From the NCBI GenBank assembly GCA_030433275.1, contig JAUILK010000002.1:101636-165635 (forward strand): a stretch of 64,000 bases of DNA, in the 5' to 3' direction. The stretch comes from Gammaproteobacteria bacterium (GTDB taxonomy: Bacteria > Pseudomonadota > Gammaproteobacteria > Nitrococcales > Nitrococcaceae). Under the pieces are notes generated by a model that made no database searches, had not been told where the DNA came from, and saw only the letters and a list, made by a program, of their open reading frames with translations. Made by a program: the position numbers and the translations under genes. Position 1 is the first letter of the stretch. Each line of letters opens with the position of its first letter. This document shows positions 29,885 to 40,787 of the stretch, one piece after another.

Positions 29885-31009
29885 ATGCTGGTAGGTGTCC
29901 CCAAGGAGATCAAAAATCACGAGTACCGAGTCGGCCTTACGCCGGACAGCGTCCGCGAATTTATCGCCCATAAACACGAAGTAATCGTGGAGACTGGCGC
30001 CGGCGAAGGCATCGGCTGCTCCGACAACGCTTACAAAACCTGTGGCGCGCAAATCGCCGCTAGCGCCGCAGAACTCTATAGTGCGGCCGATTTGATCATC
30101 AAGGTCAAGGAGCCACAGCCCGAGGAACGCCGATGGCTGCGGGAAGGGCAGATTCTCTTTGCCTATCTGCACCTCGCTCCCGATGTGGCGCAGACCCATG
30201 ACCTGCTGCGTAGCAATGCGGTCTGCATCGCTTACGAGACGGTTACCGGCCCGAACGATCAACTGCCACTGCTCACTCCCATGTCGCAGGTGGCCGGGCG
30301 GATGTCCATTCAAGCGGGCGCCTATTGCCTGGAACGGGGCCATGGCGGCAGCGGCATGCTCCTAGGCGGGGTTCCTGGCGTGCCGCCGGCCCGAGTCGTG
30401 GTAATTGGGGGCGGTGTAGTAGGCCAAAACGCGATCGCCATAGCACTCGGAATGGGCGCCGAGGCCGTGGTCCTCGACCGCGACCTCGAAGTGCTACGGC
30501 GACTCGCCTCTCATTTCGGTCCGGCCTTGACCACCGTGTACTCAACACGGACAGCTTTAGAGCAATACGTTCTGCAAGCCGAGTTGATCATTGGTGCCGT
30601 TCTGGTCGCAGGGGCCGAGACACCAAAGTTGGTTACCGCCGAAACAGTGCGCCGGCTCAAGCCCGGCACCGTCCTGGTGGACGTAGCGATCGATCAAGGC
30701 GGTTGCTTCGAGACGTCACGGCCAACGACCCACGCCGACCCCACTTATATCGTGGACGGGGTAGTGCATTACTGTGTAACCAATATGCCCGGCGCCGTCC
30801 CAAGGACTTCTACATTTGCGCTCAATAACGCCATTTTGCCCTACGCGCTTGCAATCGCCGACAAGGGCTATCGGCAAGCCATGCTCGATGACCCACATCT
30901 GCGCCAAGGGCTCAATATTCACCAGGGACAAGTGACCCATCGGGCCATCGCCGATGAACACGGCTACCCGTTCATCGAAGCATTAGCGGCTCTGCAAGGC
31001 AAAAACTGA
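29885..31009 (+). CDS. ald: Alanine dehydrogenase
   Basis: This NAD-dependent enzyme converts pyruvate and ammonia to L-alanine and back. The 374-aa product has the family start [18 protein letters not shown], the substrate lysine and histidine regions KVKEPQPEE and YLHLAPD, the Rossmann motif [10 protein letters not shown] and the catalytic aspartate in [14 protein letters not shown]. An AGAGGAGA ribosome-binding site precedes the ATG at 29885. It follows serB by about 140 bp, so a shared transcript is possible. Confidence 0.95.
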   Translation: MLVGVPKEIKNHEYRVGLTPDSVREFIAHKHEVIVETGAGEGIGCSDNAYKTCGAQIAASAAELYSAADLIIKVKEPQPEERRWLREGQILFAYLHLAPDVAQTHDLLRSNAVCIAYETVTGPNDQLPLLTPMSQVAGRMSIQAGAYCLERGHGGSGMLLGGVPGVPPARVVVIGGGVVGQNAIAIALGMGAEAVVLDRDLEVLRRLASHFGPALTTVYSTRTALEQYVLQAELIIGAVLVAGAETPKLVTAETVRRLKPGTVLVDVAIDQGGCFETSRPTTHADPTYIVDGVVHYCVTNMPGAVPRTSTFALNNAILPYALAIADKGYRQAMLDDPHLRQGLNIHQGQVTHRAIADEHGYPFIEALAALQGKN

Positions 31010-31058
31010 ACAAAAGACAGATAGAAAGCAGTATCGATTTTCGATCCCGCATTTGCAA

Positions 31059-31904
31059 TCAAACTGTGGCGAGGGCCCGTTTCAGCCAGTTCAGCAGCCA
31101 ATCGGCGCAGCGTTCCCAGCCCGGCTCCATCATGAACATGTGGGCACGATCAATCAGCACGAGCAATTCGGCACCCTGATAACGAGCGATCTCACGTTGC
31201 ATCGAAAAAACACAAAGCCGATCAGCCGTACCCGCAATCACCAAACGCTTGAACGCGCGCCCTCGCAAGCTGCCGAGCTCACGGTTGAGGCGGCCCCGCA
31301 GTAGCCCCAACAGGGCCGTGCTAGACTCCGGAACGAAACGAGAGAATACCTGTTGATGCTGTTCGCGAGGTAGCCGGTTGAGAGTCATTCGGCGCATGGA
31401 GGACAAATGCGGGCGCACTACCCCGCAGCCTAGCAGCGCAGGCAGGATGCGGACCGCCTGCACCGGAAACCAAACATGCCATGGCGGCGAATAAAAACGT
31501 ACACCGGCCACCGGAGCGGGTGCTGCCAGAATCAGCGCTGCCACCTCGCACGTAGCCGCTACAGCCTGCGCTAGAGCGCCCCCCATGGAATGGCCGACCA
31601 ACACAGCGTCCGGCAGCGGTTCGAGCACATGATAGACATCGCTGACATAATCAAGCAGCCGCACCCGCCCCAGCGCCGGCACCGGATCGCTCGGAGGGTG
31701 TCCGCGAAGCGCCAGCGCGTGGCAATCATAGCCTGCTGCCGCGAATCGCTCCATGAAGCCCCGCCAACACCAAGGCCCCGCGCCGGCCCCATGCACAAAC
31801 AAGACTGCTCGCCCGCCACCGTTAAGGCGGTCCACTTGGAGCATCCCGGTCCGGTAACGAGTCCAGCTGTATGCCCCAACAGGGGCGGACCGAGCTACGG
31901 GCAT
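31059..31904 (-). CDS. Alpha/beta hydrolase of unknown substrate
   Basis: This 281-aa protein has the alpha/beta hydrolase fold. The oxyanion region is FVHGAGAGPWCW, the nucleophile elbow is GHSMGG (serine), and an acid and histidine are in GTADRLC and DRAHMF. This gives a complete catalytic triad. The substrate cannot be read from the sequence. It lies 33 bp after rplS on the same strand and may be cotranscribed with the ribosomal operon. An internal ATG at 31844 is an alternative start, since the first 20 residues are poorly conserved in kind. Confidence 0.82.
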   Translation of the reverse strand: MPVARSAPVGAYSWTRYRTGMLQVDRLNGGGRAVLFVHGAGAGPWCWRGFMERFAAAGYDCHALALRGHPPSDPVPALGRVRLLDYVSDVYHVLEPLPDAVLVGHSMGGALAQAVAATCEVAALILAAPAPVAGVRFYSPPWHVWFPVQAVRILPALLGCGVVRPHLSSMRRMTLNRLPREQHQQVFSRFVPESSTALLGLLRGRLNRELGSLRGRAFKRLVIAGTADRLCVFSMQREIARYQGAELLVLIDRAHMFMMEPGWERCADWLLNWLKRALATV

Positions 31905-31937
31905 GCCCGCGTCTAGCCTCAGCGAAGCGTTGGCCGT

Positions 31938-32321
31938 TCAGCCATGCGATTTGGCATGGCCACCGGATTTCGGGCGGATTTTCTCACGGATGCGGGCGGC
32001 CTTGCCCTGGCGGTCACGCAGATAATAAAGCTTAGCCCGGCGCACCGCGCCACGGCGCCTGACATGGATACTCTCGATCAACGGGCTGTAGAGTTGAAAG
32101 GTCCGTTCAACACCCTCGCCATGGGAGAGCTTGCGCACGATGAAAGAGGAGTTGAGACCACGGTTGCGCTTGGCGATGACCACACCTTCGAAGGCCTGGA
32201 TACGCTGGCGGTTGCCTTCTTTCACCCAAACATTGACACAAACGGTGTCGCCGGAGGCGAAAGCAGCGCGCTCGACCCCCGCCATCTGCTCCTTTTCGAG
32301 CTCTTGTATAATATTGCTCAT
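31938..32321 (-). CDS. rplS: Ribosomal protein L19
   Basis: This is the 50S subunit protein L19, at the 30S-50S interface. The 127-aa product has [13 protein letters not shown] and [17 protein letters not shown], followed by the basic [17 protein letters not shown] segment. The ATG at 32321 has GGGGAG upstream, and the preceding in-frame codons belong to the trmD end. It is the last gene of the rpsP-rimM-trmD-rplS operon. Confidence 0.97.
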   Translation of the reverse strand: MSNIIQELEKEQMAGVERAAFASGDTVCVNVWVKEGNRQRIQAFEGVVIAKRNRGLNSSFIVRKLSHGEGVERTFQLYSPLIESIHVRRRGAVRRAKLYYLRDRQGKAARIREKIRPKSGGHAKSHG

Positions 32322-32334
32322 GATCTCGTCTCCC

Positions 32335-33105
32335 CTAGCGTCCCCGAATCCCCTGGTATTCATCGATGAACTCCTGCAGCAACGATCTGGCGTGTTCATC
32401 GAGCACATAGCGCCCCAGCAACTCAGGACGGCGCAACCAAGTCCGACCCAACGCCTGCTTGTACCGCCACCGCGCCACAGCTTGGTGATCTCCGCTCAGC
32501 AACACTTCGGGCGCTCGGCAACCATCGATCTCAACCGGTCGTGTATAGTGCGGACAATCCAACAAGCCCGCACCAAACGAGTCCTGCCCAGCCGAACCCG
32601 GATGCCCCAGCACTCCCGGCACTAACCGGGCCACGGCATCAATAATGACCATAGCCGGCAACTCGCCACCGCTGAGCACGTAATCACCGATCGAACACTC
32701 CTCATCGACTTCGGCCTCGATGAGCCGCTCGTCAATGCCTTCATAGCGCCCGCATAACAGGATCAGGCGGGAGCGCTGTGATAGTTCCTGCACACACGCC
32801 TGATCCAAGAGTCGACCCTGCGGACTTAGACAGATGACGCTGGTTCGGTCGGCCACTGCAGCCCGGGCAGCCTGAATGGCAACACGCAAGGGTTCCACCT
32901 TCATGACCATCCCTGGACCACCGCCATAGGGACGATCATCGACGCTGCGGTGACGATCACACGCGTAATCACGCGGATTCCAAACCACCAACTGCAGCAG
33001 CCCGCGCGCGTGAGCGCGAGCCGCAATACCGTGACTAACCGCAGCCCGGACAAAGTCCGGGAAAAGAGTTATCACGTCGAATCGGATACCGCCGCCCGCA
33101 TTCAT
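32335..33105 (-). CDS. trmD: tRNA (guanine37-N1)-methyltransferase TrmD
   Basis: TrmD methylates G37 of tRNAs and prevents frameshifting. The SPOUT knot is seen as [26 protein letters not shown] and [14 protein letters not shown]. The N-terminal [10 protein letters not shown] fixes the reading frame. The product is 256 aa from the ATG at 33105; 13 more codons are open upstream. It lies between rimM and rplS, separated by 70 and 13 bp. Confidence 0.97.
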   Translation of the reverse strand: MNAGGGIRFDVITLFPDFVRAAVSHGIAARAHARGLLQLVVWNPRDYACDRHRSVDDRPYGGGPGMVMKVEPLRVAIQAARAAVADRTSVICLSPQGRLLDQACVQELSQRSRLILLCGRYEGIDERLIEAEVDEECSIGDYVLSGGELPAMVIIDAVARLVPGVLGHPGSAGQDSFGAGLLDCPHYTRPVEIDGCRAPEVLLSGDHQAVARWRYKQALGRTWLRRPELLGRYVLDEHARSLLQEFIDEYQGIRGR

Positions 33106-33175
33106 TCTCCGGCCCTGGGAAAGCTGGCAACTCGACAGTGACAAAACTCTCTGCCAGCGCGATCAGAGCCGGCCA

Positions 33176-33694
33176 CTAGAATTGCGGATCCCAATCGACG
33201 CGGATCAGCGCCGCATCGAAATCCACCGTGACAACATCACGCCCCGGCAAGAAGGGAAGCAGCCGTTCACGGTCGCCGACAACCACAAGTACGTCATTGC
33301 TACCTGTCTCAAGCAGGCGATCGACCCGGCCGAGATCTACATCCTCAAGCGTTTGGACGCGAAGCCCTATTAGATCCGCCCAATAATATTCCCCCGCCGG
33401 TAACGGCGGTAATGAAGCCCGCGGTATTGCAATATCGCAACCAGTCCAAGCGCGCGCTTGATCACGCTCAACAACGCCCTCAAGCTTTGCCAACCAACCC
33501 TTGCCGTGCCGCCGCCAATCAGCAAGCCCCACTGGCTGCCACTGGCCCGACCGCCCCAACAGCCATTGGCGATACTCGAACGCGCCTTGTGGTGGGCGGG
33601 TATAGGAGCGAATCTTCACCCATCCCTGCACACCATAGGCACCTGCGATCTGCCCGATGATGATTCGTCGCCCTACATCAGGCTCTCGAATCAC
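33176..33694 (-). CDS. rimM: 16S rRNA processing protein RimM
   Basis: RimM helps assemble the head of the 30S subunit and binds S19. The 172-aa product has the N-terminal RimM domain (IIIGQIAGAYGVQGWVKI) and a PRC barrel (AGEYYWADLIGLRV onward). The likely start is the GTG at 33694, 10 bp after the rpsP stop. The longer open frame would overlap rpsP with an arginine-rich tail that looks like out-of-frame sequence. Confidence 0.95.
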   Translation of the reverse strand: MIREPDVGRRIIIGQIAGAYGVQGWVKIRSYTRPPQGAFEYRQWLLGRSGQWQPVGLADWRRHGKGWLAKLEGVVERDQARAWTGCDIAIPRASLPPLPAGEYYWADLIGLRVQTLEDVDLGRVDRLLETGSNDVLVVVGDRERLLPFLPGRDVVTVDFDAALIRVDWDPQF

Positions 33695-33704
33695 CGCCCT
33701 GCCT

Positions 33705-33974
33705 TCACGCCGGCGCGGCCTCCGCCGCGGCACCCTTGCGCGCCTTGGCAATCAGATGCGCAGCACTCTCCGATGGCCGCGCGCCTTGCTTCAACCAATA
33801 CTCGGTACGCTCCAAATCGAGCTGCAGCGGGACCTCATTACCGGCGGCAATGGGATTATAAAAACCTAGCCGCTCGATGAATCGCCCGTCGCGCCGGCTG
33901 CGAACGTTCGCCACAACCACATGATAGAACGGCCGCTTCTTCGCGCCACCTCTTGCCAGACGAATGGTAACCAT
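33705..33974 (-). CDS. rpsP: Ribosomal protein S16
   Basis: This is the 89-aa 30S subunit protein S16. It starts [17 protein letters not shown] and contains [10 protein letters not shown] and the helix [15 protein letters not shown], both typical. A short alanine-rich tail ends the protein. It is first in the rpsP-rimM-trmD-rplS operon, about 110 bp after ffh on the same strand. Confidence 0.97.
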   Translation of the reverse strand: MVTIRLARGGAKKRPFYHVVVANVRSRRDGRFIERLGFYNPIAAGNEVPLQLDLERTEYWLKQGARPSESAAHLIAKARKGAAAEAAPA

Positions 33975-34083
33975 TTTGCCTGCGATCAACCCCTTGAGTC
34001 GGCAAACTGCCGAGTTGTGTAATTGAAGCGGCGCATTCTACTGGAATCTAACCGCGTGTGCAGCATTTGTATGGTACGCGCGT

Positions 34084-35460
34084 TCAACCGCCACCCAATC
34101 CCGGCGGAATACCACCTGGGGGCATACCACCGCCGAACTGGCGCATCAGCTGCTTCATACCGCCCTTGCGGAATTGTTTCATCATCTTCTGCATCTGTTT
34201 GTGCTGTTTGAGCAACCGATTGACCGCCTGGACCTCAGTCCCGGCACCTGAGGCGATACGACGCTTGCGTGAACCGTTGATGATCTCGGGCCGACGCCGC
34301 TCGAGCACGGTCATAGAATTGATGATCGCCACCTGCCGGCGCACCAGCGTATCGTCAATCTGTCCTTTGACTTGCTCCTGAACCCGCCCCAAGCCCGGCA
34401 GTTTTTCCATTATCCCGGCCAAGCCACCCAGACGATTGATCTGCAACATCTGCTCACGCAGGTCATCCAGATCGAAATTTTTGCCCTTCTTGAGCTTCTG
34501 AGCCATCCGCTCGGCCTGGTGACGATCGACGTTGCGCTCGACCTCTTCCACCAGACTCAACACATCCCCCATGCCCAGAATGCGTGAGGCAATGCGGTCC
34601 GGATAGAATGGCTCCAGGGCATCGGTTTTCTCTCCCACCCCGATGAATTTGATCGGCTTGCCAGTCACATAGCGGATCGATAGCGCGGCCCCGCCGCGGG
34701 CATCACCATCAGTTTTAGTCAAAATAATGCCGGTCAGCGGCAGCGCCTCATCGAAAGCCTTGGCTGTATTGGCGGCATCCTGACCGGTCATACTGTCCAC
34801 CACGAACAGCGTCTCAGCTGGCTGTACCGCCGCATGGATACGGCACACCTCATCCATCATGGCCTGATCCACATGCAACCGACCGGCCGTATCCAGCAGT
34901 AGCACGTCATAATAGTGATTACGCGCATATTCCAAGGCCTCACTGGCGGCCCGCACCGGATCGTCGCTGGCCTGAGTCGGGAAGAACTCGATCTCGACAT
35001 CGCGGGCAAGGCGCTGCAACTGATCGATCGCAGCCGGCCGATAGACGTCCAAGCTGGCAGCAAGGACCTTTTTCTTCTGGTGCCGAAGCAACCAACGGCC
35101 AAGTTTAGCGAGACTGGTCGTCTTCCCCGAGCCCTGCAAACCCGCCACCATTACGGTGGCCGGAGGTCGAACGTTGAGCTCAAGCGCGTCGTTGCGCGCA
35201 CCCATCATTCGCACTAATTCGTCACGGACGATCTTGACGAAAGCCTGGCCCGGCGTGAGGCTTTTTAGCACCTCCTCGCCTAGCGCCCGCTGCTTGACCT
35301 CGTCGATAAAGGCCTTGACCACGGGCAATGCAACGTCCGCCTCCAAAAGGGCCATGCGGACCTCACGCAGCGTTTCCTTGATATTGTCCTCGGTCAGCCG
35401 CCCTTGGCCGCGCAACCGCCGAGCAATTCCATCGAGTCGGTCACTCAAGTTATTGAACAT
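34084..35460 (-). CDS. ffh: Signal recognition particle protein Ffh
   Basis: Ffh binds 4.5S RNA and signal sequences and targets membrane proteins to FtsY. The 458-aa product has the N-domain, G1 GLQGSGKTTS, DTAGR and TKTDGDARGG of the GTPase domain. A methionine-rich M domain follows (from about residue 300), with the RNA-binding SRKRRIASGAG. The C-terminus is rich in glycine and proline. The ATG at 35460 matches the family start (MFNNLSDRLDG). The ribosome-binding site is weak. Confidence 0.97.
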   Translation of the reverse strand: MFNNLSDRLDGIARRLRGQGRLTEDNIKETLREVRMALLEADVALPVVKAFIDEVKQRALGEEVLKSLTPGQAFVKIVRDELVRMMGARNDALELNVRPPATVMVAGLQGSGKTTSLAKLGRWLLRHQKKKVLAASLDVYRPAAIDQLQRLARDVEIEFFPTQASDDPVRAASEALEYARNHYYDVLLLDTAGRLHVDQAMMDEVCRIHAAVQPAETLFVVDSMTGQDAANTAKAFDEALPLTGIILTKTDGDARGGAALSIRYVTGKPIKFIGVGEKTDALEPFYPDRIASRILGMGDVLSLVEEVERNVDRHQAERMAQKLKKGKNFDLDDLREQMLQINRLGGLAGIMEKLPGLGRVQEQVKGQIDDTLVRRQVAIINSMTVLERRRPEIINGSRKRRIASGAGTEVQAVNRLLKQHKQMQKMMKQFRKGGMKQLMRQFGGGMPPGGIPPGLGGG

Positions 35461-35591
35461 GGCCACGTCGTGATGTCCTCGCGCTGATTGCCCGCAATTA
35501 TACCGTACGGGCGATTTTCGTTGGGGCTCGAACAACCGAGAGTTCTATGCGATTATGCGCCGGTGCCTAGACCAGCGCTCAACACGAGCCG

Positions 35592-36398
35592 ATGAATCAC
35601 ACGTCGTTGACTTTTATTGCCTCCGGATTGTACCTAGCCGCGAGCACGGGGCTTACCCTACGCCTGGTATCCCGCCCCGGCGGCAAGACAATCCGAAACG
35701 CCAGCCTGCTGCTCGCTCTGCTGGCGGTCACCGCGCATGCCATGCAGGTTTATCAGACCACATGGACCGCGGCGGGCCTCAATTTGAGTTTCTTCAACGC
35801 GGCTTCCCTGATCGGTTGGCTAATGGCGGCATTCCTACTGCTGGCGACGCTGCGCCAGCCCGTGGAAAACTTGGGGATCGTCATCCTTCCAATTGCCGCC
35901 GTGACCGCTTTGCTTAGCCTGATTCTCGGTCGCACTCAGGGCAGCAGCGCCCCTATCGGGGCCAATATCGACTGGCATATCATCTTCTCCATGGTGGCCT
36001 ATAGTCTGCTCGGCATCGCCGCTGCACAAGCCCTCCTACTCTGGGTGCAGGAATATCATCTGCGTAATCGCCACCCCGGTGGTTTCATTCGGATGTTGCC
36101 GGCTTTGCAAACCATGGAGGAGATATTGTTCCAGCTCCTGCGGTTGGGCTTTGTCGTGCTAACCGTCGCGCTCATTACGGGCGCATTATCGCTCGATAAC
36201 ATTTTTGCCCAGCACCTGGTCCATAAAACGGTGCTCTCGATTACGGCCTGGATCGTATTCGCCGTATTGCTTTTCGGACACTGGCGTTTCGGCTGGCGCG
36301 GACGTACAGCCATACGCTGGACGCTCGGTGGATTTATCTCCCTCATGTTGGCTTATTTTGGTACCAAGTTAGTGCTGCAATTCATCCTCCATCGTTAG
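35592..36398 (+). CDS. ypjD: Inner-membrane protein YpjD (cytochrome c assembly CcsA-like)
   Basis: This 268-aa integral membrane protein has about eight hydrophobic segments and histidines in segments typical of the CcsA/CcmC family (IDWHIIFSMVAYSLLG and FGHWRFGWRG). The exact role of YpjD is not settled; the family suggests handling of heme or a related ligand. It is divergent from ffh and upstream of the corB-like gene, the same arrangement as in E. coli, which supports orthology. Confidence 0.88.
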   Translation: MNHTSLTFIASGLYLAASTGLTLRLVSRPGGKTIRNASLLLALLAVTAHAMQVYQTTWTAAGLNLSFFNAASLIGWLMAAFLLLATLRQPVENLGIVILPIAAVTALLSLILGRTQGSSAPIGANIDWHIIFSMVAYSLLGIAAAQALLLWVQEYHLRNRHPGGFIRMLPALQTMEEILFQLLRLGFVVLTVALITGALSLDNIFAQHLVHKTVLSITAWIVFAVLLFGHWRFGWRGRTAIRWTLGGFISLMLAYFGTKLVLQFILHR

Positions 36399-36487
36399 TC
36401 ACAGGGGGCTGCTGGGACGGCCATCAGCCTCGCCGCAATTCCCCACAAGCCCACAAGACGTCTCACGACAACCAAGGGGTAGCTTGC

Positions 36488-37774
36488 TTGCACGAGATCC
36501 CATTAGGCGCTCTATTTGGACTGCTCGGGGTACTGATTGTTCTATCGGGCTGTTTCTCCGGCTCGGAAACCGCTTTGATGATGCTAAATCGCTACCGCCT
36601 GCGTCATCTGGCCCGCACCGGACACCGGGGCGCACGCCTAGCTGATCGGTTGCTGCAGCGACCGGATCGCCTGATTGGGCTAATCCTGCTCGGCAACAAT
36701 TTCGTTAACATCCTGGCCTCTGCCGTCGCTACGGTGATCGCCCTACGATTAGGTGGTGAGGGGGCAATCGCCGCTTCCACAGGCCTACTCACGCTGGCTA
36801 TACTAATTTTTGCCGAGGTGACGCCCAAAACGCTCGCAGCCCTGCGCCCCGAGCGACTGGCCTTTCCAGCCGCTTTCGTATTGGCCCCGCTGCTGCGATT
36901 CTGCTATCCCCTGGTTTGGATCATCAACTGCATCACCAATACCTTCTTGCGAGTACTGGGCGCATACCCCGAGGATGCGGGCAATACCACTCTCAGCCGG
37001 GAAGATCTGCGGGTCGTGGTCAACGAAGCGGAGGCCATGATTCCCCGTCGCCACCAGAAGATGTTGCTGAACATCCTCGATTTGGAAAAAGCCGAAGTGG
37101 ACGACATCATGGTGCCCCGCAGCGAAATCGTCGGCATCGATCTGGAGGATAGTTGGAGCGAAATACTCGAACAGATCGCCAGCAGCCAGTACACACGCTT
37201 ACCGGTCTATCAGGGAAGCATTGATGATGTACAGGGCCTTCTGCATGTGCGGCAAGTTATCACCAATATGTTGCGCAGCACACTGACCCGAGAAGAACTC
37301 AACGCCAATTTGAGCGAGCCCTATTTCATCCCGGAGGGCACCCCATTACCTGTTCAACTGCTCAATTTTCAAGCCAAACGCCGCCGCATCGGCCTGGTGG
37401 TCGATGAATACGGGGAAATTTTAGGTTTGATTACACTGGAGGATATCCTCGAAGAGATCGTGGGCGAATTCACCACTGATCCGGCCGCTGCCATCCAAGA
37501 CGTGTATCCGCAGCCCGACGGCAGTTATCTGGTCGACGGCAGCGCGAGCGTGCGGGAACTCAATCGACTGCTCAAGTGGAACATGCCGGCAAACGGGCCC
37601 AAGACGCTCAATGGACTCATACTCGAACACCTCGAAGCCATCCCCGAACCGGGCACCAGCCTGCTACTCGACGATTACCCGGTTACCATCATCCACACCG
37701 AGCGCCACAAAGTGAAAACCGCTCGGATTCAGCCTCATCGCCGACGCCGGGCCAGGATACAGCCGGCCGAGTAG
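36488..37774 (+). CDS. corB: CorB/YfjD-type HlyC/CorC family membrane protein
   Basis: This 428-aa protein has a DUF21/CNNM membrane domain (about 1-190, with FSGSETALMMLNRYRL), two CBS repeats (about 205-335, with IMVPRSEIVGIDL and VVDEYGEILGLITLEDILEEIVGE) and a CorC/HlyC C-terminal domain. Such proteins are linked to magnesium transport. The only suitable start is a TTG at 36488, supported by AAGGGG upstream and by the direct start of the first membrane segment. It is probably cotranscribed with ypjD. Confidence 0.9.
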   Translation: MHEIPLGALFGLLGVLIVLSGCFSGSETALMMLNRYRLRHLARTGHRGARLADRLLQRPDRLIGLILLGNNFVNILASAVATVIALRLGGEGAIAASTGLLTLAILIFAEVTPKTLAALRPERLAFPAAFVLAPLLRFCYPLVWIINCITNTFLRVLGAYPEDAGNTTLSREDLRVVVNEAEAMIPRRHQKMLLNILDLEKAEVDDIMVPRSEIVGIDLEDSWSEILEQIASSQYTRLPVYQGSIDDVQGLLHVRQVITNMLRSTLTREELNANLSEPYFIPEGTPLPVQLLNFQAKRRRIGLVVDEYGEILGLITLEDILEEIVGEFTTDPAAAIQDVYPQPDGSYLVDGSASVRELNRLLKWNMPANGPKTLNGLILEHLEAIPEPGTSLLLDDYPVTIIHTERHKVKTARIQPHRRRRARIQPAE

Positions 37775-37853
37775 CCAGATAATCCACTCGCTGCTCGACA
37801 TGTGGCTAGCAGCAGGCCCGAGTAGAACACTCGGCATCCGCTTCCAAACGAGG

Positions 37854-39263
37854 TCAACCCTGCCGAGACCGCCGCCAGGCGGTACCCTGCGGCGTATCCT
37901 CAAGGGTAATACCCTGAGCCTGGAGTTCATCGCGGATGCGATCCGCCTTGGCGAAATCACGGTTTTTACGAGCCAAGGCACGTTCGGCGAGCAGTGCCTC
38001 TACCCCTTCACCGTCGATGCCCGCACCTACCGGCGACCCAGCGTCGCCCTTGAGGAAAACCTCCGGCTCCGCCTGCACCAGGCCGAGCAACCCACCCAAC
38101 TCGCGCAATGTAGCGGCGAGCGCCGCCACCTGGCTCTCGAAGCGGTCCCGCCGGCGATTGATCTCACGAGCGAGATCGAATAATACGGCCAACGCCAGAG
38201 GGGTGTTGAAATCATCATCCATCGCTTGCCGGAAGGACTCGCGGTAGGGATCGGCCAACGCCGGCGAGGCATCGGCAAGCGGCACGTCACGCAACGCCAG
38301 GTAGAGACGCTCCAACGCCGCGCGGGCGTTATCCAAATCGCTCGTGGAATAGTTCAAAGGGCTGCGGTAGTGGCTCGAGAGCAGAAAGTAGCGGATCTCC
38401 TCCGGGCGGTAAACCTGCAAGACCTCCCGAACTGTGAAAAAGTTTCCCAAAGACTTCGACATTTTCTCGTCGTTGATGCGGATATGCCCGTTGTGCATCC
38501 AAAAGTTAACGTAGCGCCCGCCCCAGGCCCCCTCTGATTGGGCAATTTCGTTTTCGTGGTGCGGAAACTTGAGATCCAAACCACCGCCGTGAATGTCGAA
38601 ATGCCGCCCCAAGCAGGCACCGGCCATAGCCGAACATTCGATGTGCCAACCGGGGCGCCCCTCACCCCAGGGCGCCGACCAGCAGGGCTCGCCAGGCTTG
38701 GCCGCTTTCCACAACACAAAATCGGCGGCATCCCGCTTGCCGGCCCCAGGCTCGACTCGGGCCCCGGCACGTAACGCATCCAACCGTTCACCGGAAAGCC
38801 GGCCGTAGTCTTCGAAGCACTCTACAGCATAATAAATGCTGCCCTCGTCAACGTCCTGATAGGCGTAACCGCGCTCCAGGAGGCACTGAATCAGCTCTAC
38901 GACCGCATCGATATAGGCCGTCGCCCTCGGCTCGGCGTCCGGGAACAGGCAGCCAAGGGCTGTCGTGTCTTCGTGCATTGCCGCAATGAAACGCTCGGTC
39001 AAAACACTCACGGACTCACCCAATTCATCGGCACGACGGATGATTTTGTCATCCACATCGGTGATATTACGCACGTAATCCACTCGATACCCGACTGAAC
39101 GCAGATAACGAACCACGGTGTCGAATACCACCATGGACCGAGCGTGGCCGAGGTGACAATAATCGTAGACCGTCATCCCGCAAACATACATACGGACGCG
39201 ACCGGGTTCGATCGGCCGAAACGGCTCCTTGCGGTTAGTCAAGCTGTTGTAAATATAGAGCAT
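37854..39263 (-). CDS. cysS: Cysteinyl-tRNA synthetase
   Basis: This 469-aa class I synthetase charges tRNA-Cys. The HIGH motif appears as CHLGHARS and the KMSKS motif as [10 protein letters not shown]. Zinc ligands are seen in [18 protein letters not shown] and FPHHENE. The ATG at 39263 gives the typical MLYIYNSLT start. It lies 16 bp after the gltX-like gene and is probably cotranscribed with it. Confidence 0.97.
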   Translation of the reverse strand: MLYIYNSLTNRKEPFRPIEPGRVRMYVCGMTVYDYCHLGHARSMVVFDTVVRYLRSVGYRVDYVRNITDVDDKIIRRADELGESVSVLTERFIAAMHEDTTALGCLFPDAEPRATAYIDAVVELIQCLLERGYAYQDVDEGSIYYAVECFEDYGRLSGERLDALRAGARVEPGAGKRDAADFVLWKAAKPGEPCWSAPWGEGRPGWHIECSAMAGACLGRHFDIHGGGLDLKFPHHENEIAQSEGAWGGRYVNFWMHNGHIRINDEKMSKSLGNFFTVREVLQVYRPEEIRYFLLSSHYRSPLNYSTSDLDNARAALERLYLALRDVPLADASPALADPYRESFRQAMDDDFNTPLALAVLFDLAREINRRRDRFESQVAALAATLRELGGLLGLVQAEPEVFLKGDAGSPVGAGIDGEGVEALLAERALARKNRDFAKADRIRDELQAQGITLEDTPQGTAWRRSRQG

Positions 39264-39279
39264 TGCTATCCGGCTGCCT

Positions 39280-40689
39280 TTATCGGGCACGGGCCAGCTT
39301 GCTGGCCCGGCACAACCGCTCGCGTAGATGTTGGGGGCTGATCAGCATCAGCAGCTCTGCCAGCTCCGGGCCATGCGGCTCTCCAGTAAGTGCAAGCCGC
39401 AACGGCAAAAACAAGGAACGCCCGCGCAGGCCGGTTGCCTGGCGCAGCCGTTGCAGCGATAGCCCCTCGTCCTCGTCAACCAGACGGAGCGCCGTCTCAA
39501 AAAACTCCACACCAGCCGCACGCAAGATCTCACGCGCAGGCTCATCAGGCGGCGGCAACGACCCATAGATCCGCTCGGCCCACTCCTGGATCTCGTTGGG
39601 GAAACGCACATTGGCACGCAGAATTTCCACGAAGCGCTGCCGCTGCTCGACCGGCACCCTGGCACCGTCGAGCCAGACCTCAAGCATTGCAACCGGGGCC
39701 TCGGTCACCGCCTGTTGCTGCCAATAGTCCAGCTGCTGCGGGTCGAAACGCGCCGGTGCCCGCCCAATTCTTTGCACATCAAAGGCATAAGCAAGCTCCT
39801 TGATCCCCTGCAAACCGATATCACCATAGGCATGACCCAGTCGCGCCAGATAGTTCAACAGCGCCCCGGGCAGGTAACCCGCCTCACGCAGCGCCGCCAC
39901 CGAGCGACTGCCGTGGCGCTTGGCGAGCGGCGTACCATCGCCCCCTACGATCATTGGCAAATGACCGTACCAGGGGGCGCGCAACCCCAGGGCTTCCAGC
40001 AACAGCAACTGGCGCGGTGTGTTGGCCAAATGATCCTCACCGCGGAGCACGTGCGTAATCCCCATGAGTGCATCATCCACGGCGTTGCAGAACAAGAAGG
40101 CGGCTGAGCCGTCGGCCCGGCGTATGATAAAATCACCGAACTCGTCCGTGACAGCACGCTGTTCACCACGAACCAAATCCGGATAAACAATCGTACGCCC
40201 CGCGGGGACACGGAAGCGCAGCGTAGGCCGCTCACCCCGACCGAGGCGAACCCGGATTTCGGCATCGCTCAAACGCCGGCAGATGCCCGTATATCGAGGT
40301 GGCTGCCGGGCGGCCAGCTGGGTCTCGCGCTGGTATTGGAGCTCTCGGTCGCTGCAGAAGCAAGGATAAGCCTCCCGAGATTGCTCGAGACGCGGATAGA
40401 GCTCGGCATACAACGCCGCACGTTCGGACTGCCACCAAGGTCCGCCGGGCCCAACGCACTGCGGTCCTGCATCCCAGTCCAACCCGAGCCAGCGCAGCTC
40501 CTGCATAAGCGCCGTTGCAGCCCCGGCCGAGCTGCGCTCGCGATCGGTGTCCTCGATACGCAGCACGAAGCAACCGCCCGCGGGCCCGCGGGCAAGCAGC
40601 AGATTGAATAGAGCCGTGCGAAGATTACCCAGGTGCATCAAGCCCGTCGGGCTGGGTGCAAAGCGGGTCTTGATAGGGCAGGATTGCAT
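39280..40689 (-). CDS. gltX: Glutamyl-tRNA synthetase (GltX2-like paralogue)
   Basis: This 469-aa class I synthetase attaches glutamate to tRNA. The HIGH-like motif is [11 protein letters not shown], and the KMSKR-like motif is [11 protein letters not shown], where the usual serine is alanine. This variation, and the pairing with cysS, fits the second GluRS (GltX2) of gammaproteobacteria. In some species that enzyme prefers tRNA-Gln for the transamidation route, but I cannot tell which tRNA is used here. No gatCAB genes are in the window. Confidence 0.9.
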   Translation of the reverse strand: MQSCPIKTRFAPSPTGLMHLGNLRTALFNLLLARGPAGGCFVLRIEDTDRERSSAGAATALMQELRWLGLDWDAGPQCVGPGGPWWQSERAALYAELYPRLEQSREAYPCFCSDRELQYQRETQLAARQPPRYTGICRRLSDAEIRVRLGRGERPTLRFRVPAGRTIVYPDLVRGEQRAVTDEFGDFIIRRADGSAAFLFCNAVDDALMGITHVLRGEDHLANTPRQLLLLEALGLRAPWYGHLPMIVGGDGTPLAKRHGSRSVAALREAGYLPGALLNYLARLGHAYGDIGLQGIKELAYAFDVQRIGRAPARFDPQQLDYWQQQAVTEAPVAMLEVWLDGARVPVEQRQRFVEILRANVRFPNEIQEWAERIYGSLPPPDEPAREILRAAGVEFFETALRLVDEDEGLSLQRLRQATGLRGRSLFLPLRLALTGEPHGPELAELLMLISPQHLRERLCRASKLARAR

Positions 40690-40787
40690 AAGCGCTCGAT
40701 CGTAAACGAAAAGCTTCGGATAGACACAAATTCAGTCAGCAGCATTGCACGCCGCGGTGCACTGCCCCCAAGGAGTCGGCAATCTCG

